A DNA stretch of 43,056 bases from JBOFSQ01 sp051651625 (GTDB lineage Bacteria > Planctomycetota > Planctomycetia > Pirellulales > Thermoguttaceae): the NCBI GenBank assembly GCA_051651625.1, contig JBOFSQ010000008.1:1-43056 (forward strand), read 5' to 3'. Both the position numbers and the translations under genes were made by a program. Positions 25,096 to 32,972 of the stretch are shown here, in pieces; within the stretch, counting starts at the first letter, position 1, and each line of letters opens with the position of its first letter. The notes below the pieces were generated by a model. That model saw only the letters and a list, made by a program, of their open reading frames with translations, had not been told where the DNA came from and made no database searches.

Positions 25096-25859
25096 CTGCT
25101 GAATTGAAAAACTTAATCGACGATTACAACAAATGGTTACACGATAAAACCGTCTTGAAAAACGTCGGCGATGACTGGTTTGAAATTACCACACCATATT
25201 TGGATCGTCATAATGACGCTCTGCAAATCTATGTTCGCAAAAACGATGGCGGCTATTTACTCACCGACGACGACTACGTCATCAGTGATTTAGCAATTTC
25301 CGGTTGTGTGTTAGATTCGCCAAAGCGACAGAGTTTACTCAACATAACGCTTGCCGGTTTTGGCGTGCAAAGGCAAAAAGACAGCTTGATCGTACAAGCC
25401 ACGCCCGAAAACTTTCCGCATAAAAAACACTCATTGATTCAGGCGATGTTGGCGGTCAACGATCTGTTTTACTTAGCTGATCCACACATAAAGTCGTTGT
25501 TTTACGAAGACGTGATTGCGTGGCTAGACGCGGTGGAAGTACGCTATACGACGAATTGCAAATTGCCCGGAAGAAGCGGTTATGATCATAGTTTTAACTT
25601 TATCATCCCCAAATCAAAAAATGCGCCCGAACGGATTTTGCAGGCAATCAATCATCCCGACCGCAGGTCGGCAGAGAGTTTGGTTTTTAAGTGGGAAGAC
25701 ACCAAACGTAACCGTTCGCCTAATGCCGAGTGCATTGCAATGCTCAACGATGCCGACGGTAGTATTTCGGGCAATGTGATTGATGCGTTCCGTAATTACA
25801 ATATTGGTATGACTTTGTGGTCGGAACGCAAAAACATTATCCCTAAACTTGGTGCTTAA
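25092..25859 (+). CDS. DUF1828-DUF1829 fusion protein
   Basis: A 255-residue protein. Residues ~1-120 match the DUF1828 pattern as I know it: YNKWLHDKTVLKNVGDDWFE, TTPYLDRHNDALQIYVRK, YLLTDDDYVISDLAISGC, SPKRQSLLNITLAGFGV and HKKHSLIQAMLAVNDLF. Residues ~145-250 resemble DUF1829: CKLPGRSGYDHSFNFIIPKS, RRSAESLVFKWEDT and DGSISGNVIDAFRNYNI. No catalytic motif is known to me. It overlaps the upstream gene by four bases and shares its low GC content. Its last codons run into the C-terminal remnant of the helicase gene (TAA at 25857-25859, remnant resumes at about 25858), marking the right junction of the replacement. Confidence 0.75.
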   Translation: MTAELKNLIDDYNKWLHDKTVLKNVGDDWFEITTPYLDRHNDALQIYVRKNDGGYLLTDDDYVISDLAISGCVLDSPKRQSLLNITLAGFGVQRQKDSLIVQATPENFPHKKHSLIQAMLAVNDLFYLADPHIKSLFYEDVIAWLDAVEVRYTTNCKLPGRSGYDHSFNFIIPKSKNAPERILQAINHPDRRSAESLVFKWEDTKRNRSPNAECIAMLNDADGSISGNVIDAFRNYNIGMTLWSERKNIIPKLGA

Positions 25860-26529
25860 CCACCATGGACGCGACAATCACCGCTGCGGCGACTGGACGG
25901 ACTCGCCTTTCGAGGAGCAGGTTGTGAAGGAATTGCGTGACGCCGGGCTTCACGTCCGCACGCAAGTTGGTTTTAGTGGTTTTCGGATTGATTTGGCACT
26001 TGTCGATCCAGAGCAGCCGGATCGATTTGTCATCGGTATCGAGTGTGACGGTGCAACGTACCATCGCAGTGCGACGGCGCGCGATAGGGATCGTTTGCGT
26101 CAAGACGTGCTTGAAGGTTTGGGGTGGCACATCATCCGAATATGGTCAACCGATTGGATGATGGATCAACAAAAGCAAGTTCGTCGGGTGCGTGATTTCT
26201 ACGAGCAAAATTTGCGTGCGAGGCGGTCTCCCGAAGTGCCCGCTCCGCAGGATTCTTCCACCGACGATGAAGATGAAGTGCCAGCGATCATTCAACCGCC
26301 GCAGTTAGCGCAATACAACTACACAAACATTGACAAGGTGCCGTGGCAAGTGATTGCGGGGTGCATCAAAGAACAGTACACTCGCCAAGGCAAGATGCCG
26401 CGCGAAGACATACGCAATTCCGTTGCAAGACAACTCGGCTTTGCAAAGACTGGTACAAACATCAAGAAGCGTCTGGATACACAAATCGACTCGCTCTTGC
26501 AAAGTAAAGAAATCGAACTTGTCGGTTGA
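25849..26529 (+). pseudogene. C-terminal remnant of the DUF4011-type helicase: Vsr/MTES_1575-like nuclease end
   Basis: About 226 codons remain. DSPFEEQVVKELRDAGLHVR, QVGFSGFRIDLALVDP, GIECDGATYHRSATARDRDR and GLGWHIIRIWSTDW form the PD-(D/E)XK/Vsr-like nuclease module found at the C-terminal end of DUF4011/AAA_11/AAA_12 helicases. FRIDLA and IECDGA carry the catalytic acids. The final VPWQVIAGCIKEQYTRQGKM and GFAKTGTNIKKRLDTQIDSL segments look like the closing DUF3320-type domain. No helicase motifs (Walker A/B) remain anywhere between the two fragments. The frame opens only with TTG 25849 or GTG 25852, overlapping the DUF1829 stop and without a Shine-Dalgarno. The piece may be silent or made by reinitiation as a stand-alone nuclease. 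Confidence 0.8.
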
Positions 26530-26936
26530 CGCTGCGCCGCTAATGCGTCTGCTTGAACCGCTTGCACTAGATTCCCGCCGAGTACGCGGGAATGACGGAA
26601 GCAGGGAGTGTGCAATTGTGTTAGCGACGTTTTCGCTGTCCGTCAATACGGCGGAGTACCACCTCCTTTCCGGATTTTGTTGTGATGCGGCGAGTGTGAT
26701 TGTTTTGCGCAAGCGGATAAATCCGTTCCCTATGATGCCGACGTTGGAATGCTGAACATTGCGATTCATCACTCGCTTACGCTTCGTGCTCGACTGCACA
26801 GACCACCAGCAGAAACTATCGCACGCGAAACTGTCCGCCGCAGTGAGAACAGTTTCGGGTATGGTTTGATAGGGCGACCGCAAAGAGTTTTGCGTTGCAC
26901 TTGGGGCACGGCAGGAATCCAGAGAACACAATTCAC
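26530..26936. other. 407-bp gene-free stretch: right inverted repeat and methyltransferase leader
   Basis: Positions 26541-26792 are the right arm of the inverted composite repeat. The remaining ~145 bases contain no gene. GAAACTGT and ACAGTTTC arms near 26829-26858 could form a hairpin upstream of the methyltransferase gene. Confidence 0.6.
26541..26792 (-). repeat. Right arm of the inverted composite repeat flanking the defence locus
   Basis: On the minus strand it shows, in order, CACGAAGCGTAAGCGAGTGA, TAGGGAACGGATTTATCCG, CGTATTGACGGACAG, GAAAACGTCGC, TTGCACACTCC, CGTCATTCCCGCGTACTCGG then CGGGAATC, and CAAGCAGACGC. This mirrors 22314-22592. The inner edge lies 12 bases after the helicase-remnant stop codon. 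Confidence 0.75.
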
Positions 26937-27818
26937 ATGATTCACCCCAAATATCAGCCAGCGCAGTTGCGAGTCCATTTCGGCGATAACTTACCGATAT
27001 TAGAATCGTTTCCCCATGCCTCGTTTGACCTGATCTATATCGATCCGCCGTTCAACACCGGCAAAACGCAGTCGCGCACACAACTGCGAACGGTACGCGA
27101 TGCAGATGGAGACCGTACAGGATTTCAAGGACGACGTTACAAGTCTGAAAAACTTGGGACACAATCATACGCAGATGCGTTCGAGGACTACATCGGTTTC
27201 TTGGAACCGCGACTGCGACAAGCACATCGTTTGCTCAAAGCCGACGGTAGTTTCTTTCTGCATCTTGACTACCGCGAAGTTCATTACGTCAAGGTTTTGC
27301 TCGACACAATTTTCGGGAGAGAATGTTTTCAGAACGAAATCATTTGGGCATACGATTATGGCGCACGCTCCAAACGCAAATGGCCCGCAAAACACGACAA
27401 CATTTTGTGGTACACCAAAAGCCACAACGATTATCAGTTTCACCTCGATCAATGTGACCGAATTGCGTACATGGCTCCCGGTCTGGTCGGTCCCGAAAAA
27501 GCCGCACGCGGCAAGACGCCAACCGATACTTGGTGGCACACGATTGTCAGTCCCAGCGGAAAAGAAAAAACTGGATACCCCACGCAAAAACCACGCGGCG
27601 TTCTCGACCGCATCGTGAAAGTCCACTCAAAACCCGGCGACCAATTACTCGACTTCTTCGCAGGAAGCGGTTCGTTCGGCGAGTCAGCATTGAGCTTGGG
27701 CCGGGACTGCACCCTCATCGACAGCAATCCCGTTGCTATGAAAGCTATAGAAAAGCGATTCGGTACGGCCACGATTCAGTGGCACAACTGGAAACCTGAT
27801 AAACTCAAGACGGTTTGA
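26937..27818 (+). CDS. Orphan beta-class site-specific DNA methyltransferase
   Basis: A 293-residue DNA amino-methyltransferase. The catalytic motif IV comes first (DLIYIDPPFNTG, 31-42). SFFLHLDYREVHYVKVLLD follows, and the SAM-binding motif I comes late (LDFFAGSGSFGESAL, about 238-252). This permuted order defines the beta class. DPPF suggests N6-adenine methylation, though N4-cytosine is possible. GYPTQKP and the preceding WWHTIVSPSGKEKTGYPTQK segment are typical of the family. A cognate restriction gene is absent. It sits just outside the inverted repeat of the defence locus and may be part of the same hotspot. The start ATG at 26937 has no strong Shine-Dalgarno. The longer frame upstream is repeat and leader sequence. 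Confidence 0.88.
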   Translation: MIHPKYQPAQLRVHFGDNLPILESFPHASFDLIYIDPPFNTGKTQSRTQLRTVRDADGDRTGFQGRRYKSEKLGTQSYADAFEDYIGFLEPRLRQAHRLLKADGSFFLHLDYREVHYVKVLLDTIFGRECFQNEIIWAYDYGARSKRKWPAKHDNILWYTKSHNDYQFHLDQCDRIAYMAPGLVGPEKAARGKTPTDTWWHTIVSPSGKEKTGYPTQKPRGVLDRIVKVHSKPGDQLLDFFAGSGSFGESALSLGRDCTLIDSNPVAMKAIEKRFGTATIQWHNWKPDKLKTV

Positions 27819-27854
27819 ATGTCCCGTGGGCGGATGTGATTGCGACCCACAAAA

Positions 27855-28394
27855 TCACTTGGGCACAACCGTACAAGTAATCCTCTTACCGAACTGTTTT
27901 GGCGGTGTCTCGACTTTGGCAATGTCGTCGATCATTTGGAGGAAGTGTTCTAGGACTTTCATGCCTTCGCCGACGTGGGCGATTTCGCGTCCTTTGAACT
28001 GCACGGAGAGCGTGACTTTGTCTTTGTCGGCCAAAAACTCGCGAGCTTGTTTGAGTCGAACCTGCAAATCGTGTTCGCCAATTTTCGGGCGAAGACGCAA
28101 CTCCTTAATTTTAGTCTGGTGACTGCTCGCAGCCTGCTTGCTCTGCTTCTTCTTCTGGAGGTACTTAAACTTCCCAAAGTCCATAATGCGGCAGACAGGC
28201 GGCTTATCCTGCGACGCAACCTCGACAAGATCGAGATCGGACTCCCTTGCGCGTGCGAGCGCGTCGCTAGTGTTCATGACGCCGAGTTGCGTGCCATCTT
28301 CCGCAATCACTCGCACTTGCGGAACTCGAATCATGTCATTTATGCGCTGCTGCGGCTTACGACCAAACGACGGTTCCTGCCTCCGTAGTGCCAT
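27855..28394 (-). CDS. infC: Translation initiation factor IF-3
   Basis: A 179-residue IF-3, of normal length. The N-terminal domain shows RINDMIRVPQVRVIAEDGTQ and LGVMNTSDALARARESDLDL, then VEVASQDKPPVCRIMDFGKF. The C-terminal domain shows KIKELRLRPKIGEHDLQVRL, VTLSVQFKGREIAHVGEG and a TVVPK end. It binds the 30S subunit and governs initiation fidelity. The chosen ATG at 28394 has GGAG nine bases upstream. The open frame extends further into element A but without similarity. The usual partners rpmI and rplT are not downstream; the next gene is a convergent methyltransferase. This infC therefore stands alone. Confidence 0.95.
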   Translation of the reverse strand: MALRRQEPSFGRKPQQRINDMIRVPQVRVIAEDGTQLGVMNTSDALARARESDLDLVEVASQDKPPVCRIMDFGKFKYLQKKKQSKQAASSHQTKIKELRLRPKIGEHDLQVRLKQAREFLADKDKVTLSVQFKGREIAHVGEGMKVLEHFLQMIDDIAKVETPPKQFGKRITCTVVPK

Positions 28395-28519
28395 ACTCTC
28401 TCCAATGGGTGTAACAAAACTCACACAACGCGCGACGAAACAAAACGCCGCAGAACAATCGAACAGTGGGGCGGTAGAATAATACGATTCCCCAACTTCA
28501 CAAGTGGGGGGACGTAGTA

Positions 28520-28626
28520 GACCTGTTCGGAAACTTGCACTCACACTGCGGTTCGGCATAGCCGAACCCTCGAAACGCCGTGCGATGTATGGCTGGAGGG
28601 TTCGGCTATGCCGAACCTGAACTACT
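28520..28626 (+). repeat. Palindromic element A, copy 4
   Basis: GACCTGTTCGGAAACTTGCA starts the element, followed by the two inverted GGTTCGGCATAGCCGAACC units and a CTGAACTA end. It separates the infC start region from the small secreted-protein gene at 28652. Confidence 0.85.
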
Positions 28627-28651
28627 AAAAAAGAGGTCAACACCGCACGCC

Positions 28652-28984
28652 TCACCGCGCACGATGAGGCGTTGGGTCGCCGGGAAGTCCACTGTACCAG
28701 TGTCCGTAATACCGAAAACCCGCCGCGCCGCGCCCACCCGTGGTGGTGCCACTACCCGACGATGGTGCCTGACGCAACATCGCACCCTGCCGATTAATCT
28801 CCGACTGCTGCTGCGAAAGTTTTGCCGCCGTGTCCTGAACTGGCTTGACCCACATATTGTAATTGTCGATCGCGCCCTGCGGACGATTGTTCAGCAGAAG
28901 CCACGGACTCAGCGGCGGCGGCGTCTGACCAAAAGAAATGGACGACGTTGCCAAACAAACCATAAACAAAATACAAACACGCAT
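28652..28984 (-). CDS. Small secreted protein of unknown function
   Basis: A 110-residue protein with a signal peptide (MRVCILFMVCLATSSISFGQ). The mature N-terminal half (PLSPWLLLNNRPQGAIDNYN, then MWVKPVQDTAAKLSQQQSEI) is followed by a Ser/Gly/Thr-rich segment and a C-terminal FRYYGHWYSGLPG. A strong GGGAGGT Shine-Dalgarno just upstream of the ATG supports it being a real gene. I recall similar short exported planctomycete proteins with a DNYN.WV pattern but know no function. Confidence 0.65.
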   Translation of the reverse strand: MRVCILFMVCLATSSISFGQTPPPLSPWLLLNNRPQGAIDNYNMWVKPVQDTAAKLSQQQSEINRQGAMLRQAPSSGSGTTTGGRGAAGFRYYGHWYSGLPGDPTPHRAR

Positions 28985-29079
28985 CTTACACCTCCCAAGT
29001 CACGGAACAGTCGTAAACCTCAAACCGTTCCCAGTATAGTCTCCTTCAAGCAGATGGCAAGGCTACGCCGTGTGTGATC

Positions 29080-30213
29080 TCAAAATCCGCCCGTACCGAT
29101 GTTCCGCGCACCACCACCCTGAAGTACTGGGCCAGAGAACCGCGTCACCGTTGACGCTCCCAAGAGCGAGAATCCGAAAATGCGTTCTATTGGTGCGATC
29201 ACTCTTGCGATGACTGTGTCTGCCGATACGAATCGTTCCTCGACGACGTATACACGGTCGCCGGGGAGAAGCTGGTAATTTGTCTGCGGCATCGCATACG
29301 CTGTCACCGCAACCCAGTCTACAGGGAGTATTACCGGTTTATTTGTGTTCCCCATCGGTCTTGCTACCCAGATTCGTTTCGAGGCGTTCGGCGTGAGACC
29401 TTGGACGTTTGCTATCGCCTTGAGAACAGTTTCGTTCCCCGCGTATGGGAACGAGAACACAAGCTCCTGTCCTGCGCGGGCTTGGAAAATAACGTAGTAT
29501 TCTTTGGTGTTATAGCTGTAAACGTCCACCGCAACTTGTGGGTGCTCAAGCGACTTTGAGAGGTGAAGTTCGATGGCGGCCTGACACTCAGGAATCGTTA
29601 GCCCTTGGACGTAGACGCGGCCATACGAACCGAGAGTTACATAACCATCGGGGCCGATCATGTGCTGCCCCGCGATCTTTTGAATTTCAGACATAATCAC
29701 CAACCGCGCCGAGACATCCGGGTCTTTGACGCGGCCTTGAGCGTTGTCGGGCGAGACACGAATGTGCTTCCTTACAGCCTCTTCCGCCTCTCTGACGGAC
29801 AGTCCCGCAACGCGAACAGTACCGTATCCGGGTCCAAGATTGATAATCCCGCCGGGTTCGATTGCAAACTCACCGTTGATCGGTTCATCTGGCGGCGTAC
29901 CGTTGACGGCGACATAGAGAACGTCGAAGACCCGCAGAATATACGGCGCACGCGGGACAAGATTGATCGCATCAATCGTGATGATGTCGGGCGGCTCAAG
30001 GAAATACTGCGGTAGCGGCGTCCTCGCCAGTTCTTTCGGAACGTCACGAAACGCAGGTGTCCCAGCAGGTTTCGGGTCCCAAAATGCGTTGATCGACACA
30101 CACCCCGACGATGTAGCCATCACGAGTAGTAACACAACAAGAACGCCCCAGCGCAAACCGTGTTTGGCTGCGGAGTTCGAGACGTTGTGTAATGTGTGAC
30201 AGAGAGAGGCCAT
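29080..30213 (-). CDS. Wza-type polysaccharide export lipoprotein
   Basis: A 377-residue outer-membrane protein of the polysaccharide export family. The signal peptide ends in a lipobox (MATSSGC, Cys38). YFLEPPDIITIDAINLVPRA begins the first export-type domain. FAIEPGGIINLGPGYGTVRV, then VAGLSVREAEEAVRKHI, forms a poly-export unit, and HMIGPDGYVTLGSYGRVYVQ followed by GLTIPECQAAI a second. YQLLPGDRVYVVEERFVSAD is a SLBB-like closing segment. These proteins form the channel for capsule or exopolysaccharide, but no Wzc kinase or glycosyltransferase is adjacent. Its ATG at 30213 overlaps, on the opposite strand, the far upstream region of dxr. No strong Shine-Dalgarno is present, so the exact start is uncertain. 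Confidence 0.88.
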   Translation of the reverse strand: MASLCHTLHNVSNSAAKHGLRWGVLVVLLLVMATSSGCVSINAFWDPKPAGTPAFRDVPKELARTPLPQYFLEPPDIITIDAINLVPRAPYILRVFDVLYVAVNGTPPDEPINGEFAIEPGGIINLGPGYGTVRVAGLSVREAEEAVRKHIRVSPDNAQGRVKDPDVSARLVIMSEIQKIAGQHMIGPDGYVTLGSYGRVYVQGLTIPECQAAIELHLSKSLEHPQVAVDVYSYNTKEYYVIFQARAGQELVFSFPYAGNETVLKAIANVQGLTPNASKRIWVARPMGNTNKPVILPVDWVAVTAYAMPQTNYQLLPGDRVYVVEERFVSADTVIARVIAPIERIFGFSLLGASTVTRFSGPVLQGGGARNIGTGGF

Positions 30214-30331
30214 GGCTCTCGTTCTTTCGGCGTACCGTCCACCGGAAATCGGGCAAAATTATAGCAACCAATATAGGCGGATGTTTGTGCAAAGTCTCGC
30301 TATCTTTCTTGTTCTACCAAAGATGGTGGTG

Positions 30332-30359
30332 TTGCGAAGCGACGTTTTTACGATATACT
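30332..30359 (+). promoter_or_regulatory. Promoter placed for near-leaderless transcription of dxr
   Basis: TTGCGA (30332-30337), a 16-base spacer and TATACT (30354-30359). The expected transcription start (about 30366) is one or two bases before the dxr ATG at 30368. Confidence 0.5.
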
Positions 30360-30367
30360 CCCACGCC

Positions 30368-31576
30368 ATGAAACGTGACTCGCTCCAATGGCCGCCATTT
30401 CCGCGACGAATTGCTCTTTGTGGTGCTACGGGGAGCATCGGACGCGGTGCGCTCGACGTAGTGGCAGCGTCGCGCGGGGAACTTGTCGCAACGCTTGTAG
30501 CAGTGAGAAGCCAGACAGATATTCTCGCTGCCGAGCTTCATAAACTTGTGTCGCGCGGCGCAGTGCTCCCCGACTGTATCATCGTGACGGAAAAGACTGC
30601 GCCGCTTGCGCCGCTTGACGAGTTTCGCAAAAAGTGCGACATTCGTACTGGTGTGTCTGCGCTGGAATCGGCGTTGCGTGAAAACGAGTTTGGCGTCTCG
30701 ATTGTACTCTCCGCGATTGTGGGGATCGCGGGACTCGCAAGCACGCGGGCCGCACTCGAAGCCGGTATCACGGTCGCACTCGCCAACAAAGAAAGTCTCG
30801 TCGTCGGTGGCGAACTGCTAACTTCACTCGCACGAGACCACGGCGCGAGAATCATTCCCGTTGACAGCGAACACAGCGGCGTGATGCAGTGCTTGAACGC
30901 GGCGTTGCCGTTTGACGCAGGAGACATTAACAACGTTGTCAAGAAGATCGTACTCACGGCCAGTGGCGGGCCGTTTCGCCACAAGACGCTGAAAGATTTG
31001 GAACACGTCACCGTCGCCGACGCCCTCGCACACCCAACGTGGCAGATGGGACGCAAAGTTACTATCGACTCCGCAACGCTCATCAACAAAGGACTAGAAC
31101 TGATCGAGGCGCGTTGGCTCTTCGGCGTCGAAGCGGAGCGACTCGGTGCGGTGATTCATCCGGCGTCGATGGTGCATGCGATGGTCGAATTTGTTGATGG
31201 TTCGGTGGTGGCGCAGATGAGTCCGCCGGATATGCGGCTTCCGATTCAACTCGCGTTAACTTATCCGCACCGCACATCGTCGCCCGCAACGCAGCTCGAC
31301 TGGTCTCGCGGAATGACACTGGAGTTTTTCCCAATCGACTTTGACCGATTTCCCGCAGTACGTTTGGGACTCGAAGTCGCCGCCGCTGGCGGAACCGCTG
31401 GCGTCGTAATGAACGCCGCAAACGAAGCCGCCGTCGAAGCGTTCTTGAGCGAACGCCTTCGGTTTTGTGACATCGTGCGAACGGTTGAACGTGTCGTCAA
31501 ACATCATAACTACGAACCAAATCCGTCGTGGGAACGACTCATTGAACTCGACCAGTGGGCGAGAAGAGAAGTGTAA
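30368..31576 (+). CDS. dxr: 1-deoxy-D-xylulose 5-phosphate reductoisomerase
   Basis: A 402-residue enzyme of the non-mevalonate isoprenoid pathway. It converts 1-deoxyxylulose 5-phosphate to methylerythritol 4-phosphate with NADPH. The sequence shows the NADPH-binding GATGSIG (19-25), LANKESLVVGGELL, the metal and substrate motif PVDSEHSGVMQCL, TASGGPFR, HPTWQMGRKVTIDSATLINK followed by GLELIEA, PIDFDRFPAVRLGL and NAANEAAVEAFL. Length is standard. I chose the ATG at 30368 because the protein then begins just before the conserved PRRIALCGATGSIG; a longer frame from 30212 has no similarity. The TAA stop lies inside a copy of the AAGYGTAAGCGAGTG repeat. Confidence 0.96.
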   Translation: MKRDSLQWPPFPRRIALCGATGSIGRGALDVVAASRGELVATLVAVRSQTDILAAELHKLVSRGAVLPDCIIVTEKTAPLAPLDEFRKKCDIRTGVSALESALRENEFGVSIVLSAIVGIAGLASTRAALEAGITVALANKESLVVGGELLTSLARDHGARIIPVDSEHSGVMQCLNAALPFDAGDINNVVKKIVLTASGGPFRHKTLKDLEHVTVADALAHPTWQMGRKVTIDSATLINKGLELIEARWLFGVEAERLGAVIHPASMVHAMVEFVDGSVVAQMSPPDMRLPIQLALTYPHRTSSPATQLDWSRGMTLEFFPIDFDRFPAVRLGLEVAAAGGTAGVVMNAANEAAVEAFLSERLRFCDIVRTVERVVKHHNYEPNPSWERLIELDQWARREV

Positions 31577-31684
31577 GCGAGTGACACGAATAAGAACACG
31601 AAGCGTAAGCGAGTGCCCGAATGAGAATCGGCGCAGCGTACACGAACGGTGTTAGGATGGATTCCCGCCTGCGCGGGAATGACG
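31566..31684 (+). repeat. Two AAGCGTAAGCGAGTG copies and an ATTCCCGC palindrome
   Basis: GAAGTGTAAGCGAGTG (containing the dxr stop codon) and GAAGCGTAAGCGAGTG are followed by ATTCCCGCCTGCGCGGGAAT at 31661-31680. This fills almost all of the dxr-moxR gap. Confidence 0.75.
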
Positions 31685-31698
31685 AAATCGAGAAAACA

Positions 31699-32784
31699 AT
31701 GAACAACATAACACAATCTATCGTAAACAATCACATGCACCTTGCGGCGGCGCGTGAGGCGATTTTGCGAGAAATGAACAAGGTCGTTGTCGGTCAAAGC
31801 GACGTTCTTGACGAGATACTTGTCGCGATTGTTTGCGGCGGACACTGTTTGCTCGAAGGTGTACCCGGACTGGCAAAAACTCTCATCGTCAGTACGCTCG
31901 CCGCGACGCTTTCGCTCCGGTTTCGCCGCATCCAGTTCACGCCCGACCTCATGCCCGCCGACATCACCGGCATCGACATCATCGAAGAAGACCGCGATTC
32001 GCACAGCCGCAACCACCGCTTTCTCGAAGGGCCGATCTTCGCAAACATTGTTCTCGCCGACGAAATTAATCGCACGCCACCAAAAACGCAGTCGGCACTA
32101 CTTGAAGCGATGCAAGAACACCGCGTCACCGTTGGCCAAACGCGACACTCGTTGCCGACGCCGTTCTTCGTCCTCGCTACGCAAAATCCGATTGAACAAG
32201 AAGGGACGTATCCGCTCCCCGAAGCGCAGCAAGACCGTTTTATGCTCAAGGTGTTTGTACGTTACCCAACGTTTAGCGACGAACTCGAAATCGTGCGGCG
32301 AACAACGGCGCAAGAACCGGAACCCGTGAAACCTGTCGTGACTGCGGACGACATTCTCGCACTACAACAGCAAGTCCGCGAAGTCGCGGCGGGCGACCAC
32401 GTCATACGTTACGCCCTCGCACTCGTTCGTCAAACACGACTCGATAACGATGCAACATCAACATCGAAGTCATCGTCGCGCGATGAAATCGTTCCAGACT
32501 TTGTTCGGAAGTACGTTGCGTGGGGAGCGGGTCCGCGGGCGGTGCAGAGTCTCGTTCTCGGCGGCAAGGCCCGCGCACTCCTCGCTGGACGCACGCACGT
32601 CACCGTTGACGACATCCAATCGCTCGCGCTCCCTGTTTTGCGTCATAGACTCGTCTTGAGTTTTCTCGCCGAGAGCGAAGGCGTCACCGCCGACACCATC
32701 ATCAAACGCCTCGTCGAGACAACTCCAACCAGCGACGCCGCACTACTCCACGACCCACGTTTTCAGCGGTTGATCGAGGAGTGA
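31699..32784 (+). CDS. MoxR-family AAA+ ATPase
   Basis: A 361-residue AAA+ ATPase of the MoxR family. Such ATPases act as chaperones, often activating proteins with VWA domains. Walker A is GVPGLAKT (54-61) and Walker B is ANIVLADEI (115-123), followed by NRTPPKTQSALLEAMQEHRV, the family hallmark, and ATQNPIEQEGTYPLPEAQQD with the sensor and arginine region. YVAWGAGPRAVQSLVLGGKA marks the lid domain. An inserted Ser-rich loop (TSTSKSSSRDE) lies in the lid. MoxR genes are usually followed by DUF58 and VWA genes; here only repeats and an oxidoreductase follow. The ATG at 31699 is the first after the repeat block, without a clear Shine-Dalgarno. Confidence 0.92.
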   Translation: MNNITQSIVNNHMHLAAAREAILREMNKVVVGQSDVLDEILVAIVCGGHCLLEGVPGLAKTLIVSTLAATLSLRFRRIQFTPDLMPADITGIDIIEEDRDSHSRNHRFLEGPIFANIVLADEINRTPPKTQSALLEAMQEHRVTVGQTRHSLPTPFFVLATQNPIEQEGTYPLPEAQQDRFMLKVFVRYPTFSDELEIVRRTTAQEPEPVKPVVTADDILALQQQVREVAAGDHVIRYALALVRQTRLDNDATSTSKSSSRDEIVPDFVRKYVAWGAGPRAVQSLVLGGKARALLAGRTHVTVDDIQSLALPVLRHRLVLSFLAESEGVTADTIIKRLVETTPTSDAALLHDPRFQRLIEE

Positions 32785-32801
32785 ACGTGAACGCTTGATC
32801 C

Positions 32802-32926
32802 CGTCACCCCCGCGTACTCGGCGGGGGCCTAGAGAGCAACACCGCAAGCAAACGCGGTAGCGATGTTCGCGCAAGCGAACCCCAAAGCGTTAGCTCTGGA
32901 TTCCCGCCGAGTACGCGGGAATGACG
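32802..32926. repeat. Facing pair of ATTCCCGC-type palindromes
   Basis: CGTCACCCCCGCGTACTCGG onward (32802-32832) and, inverted, GGATTCCCGCCGAGTACGCG onward (32898-32926) enclose about 65 bases that include GCAAGCAAACGCGGTAGCG. The same layout is seen at 35177-35322, and on a much larger scale around the helicase locus. Confidence 0.75.
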
Positions 32927-32972
32927 AATGTAGGATCATCCATGAACATAACCAACAAGAAAGGTTTTCAAA

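Noticed and set aside
28580..29077. 165-residue plus-strand frame over element A and the small secreted gene
   Set aside because: It starts in the palindromic element, is Arg-rich and opposes a gene with a strong Shine-Dalgarno and signal peptide.
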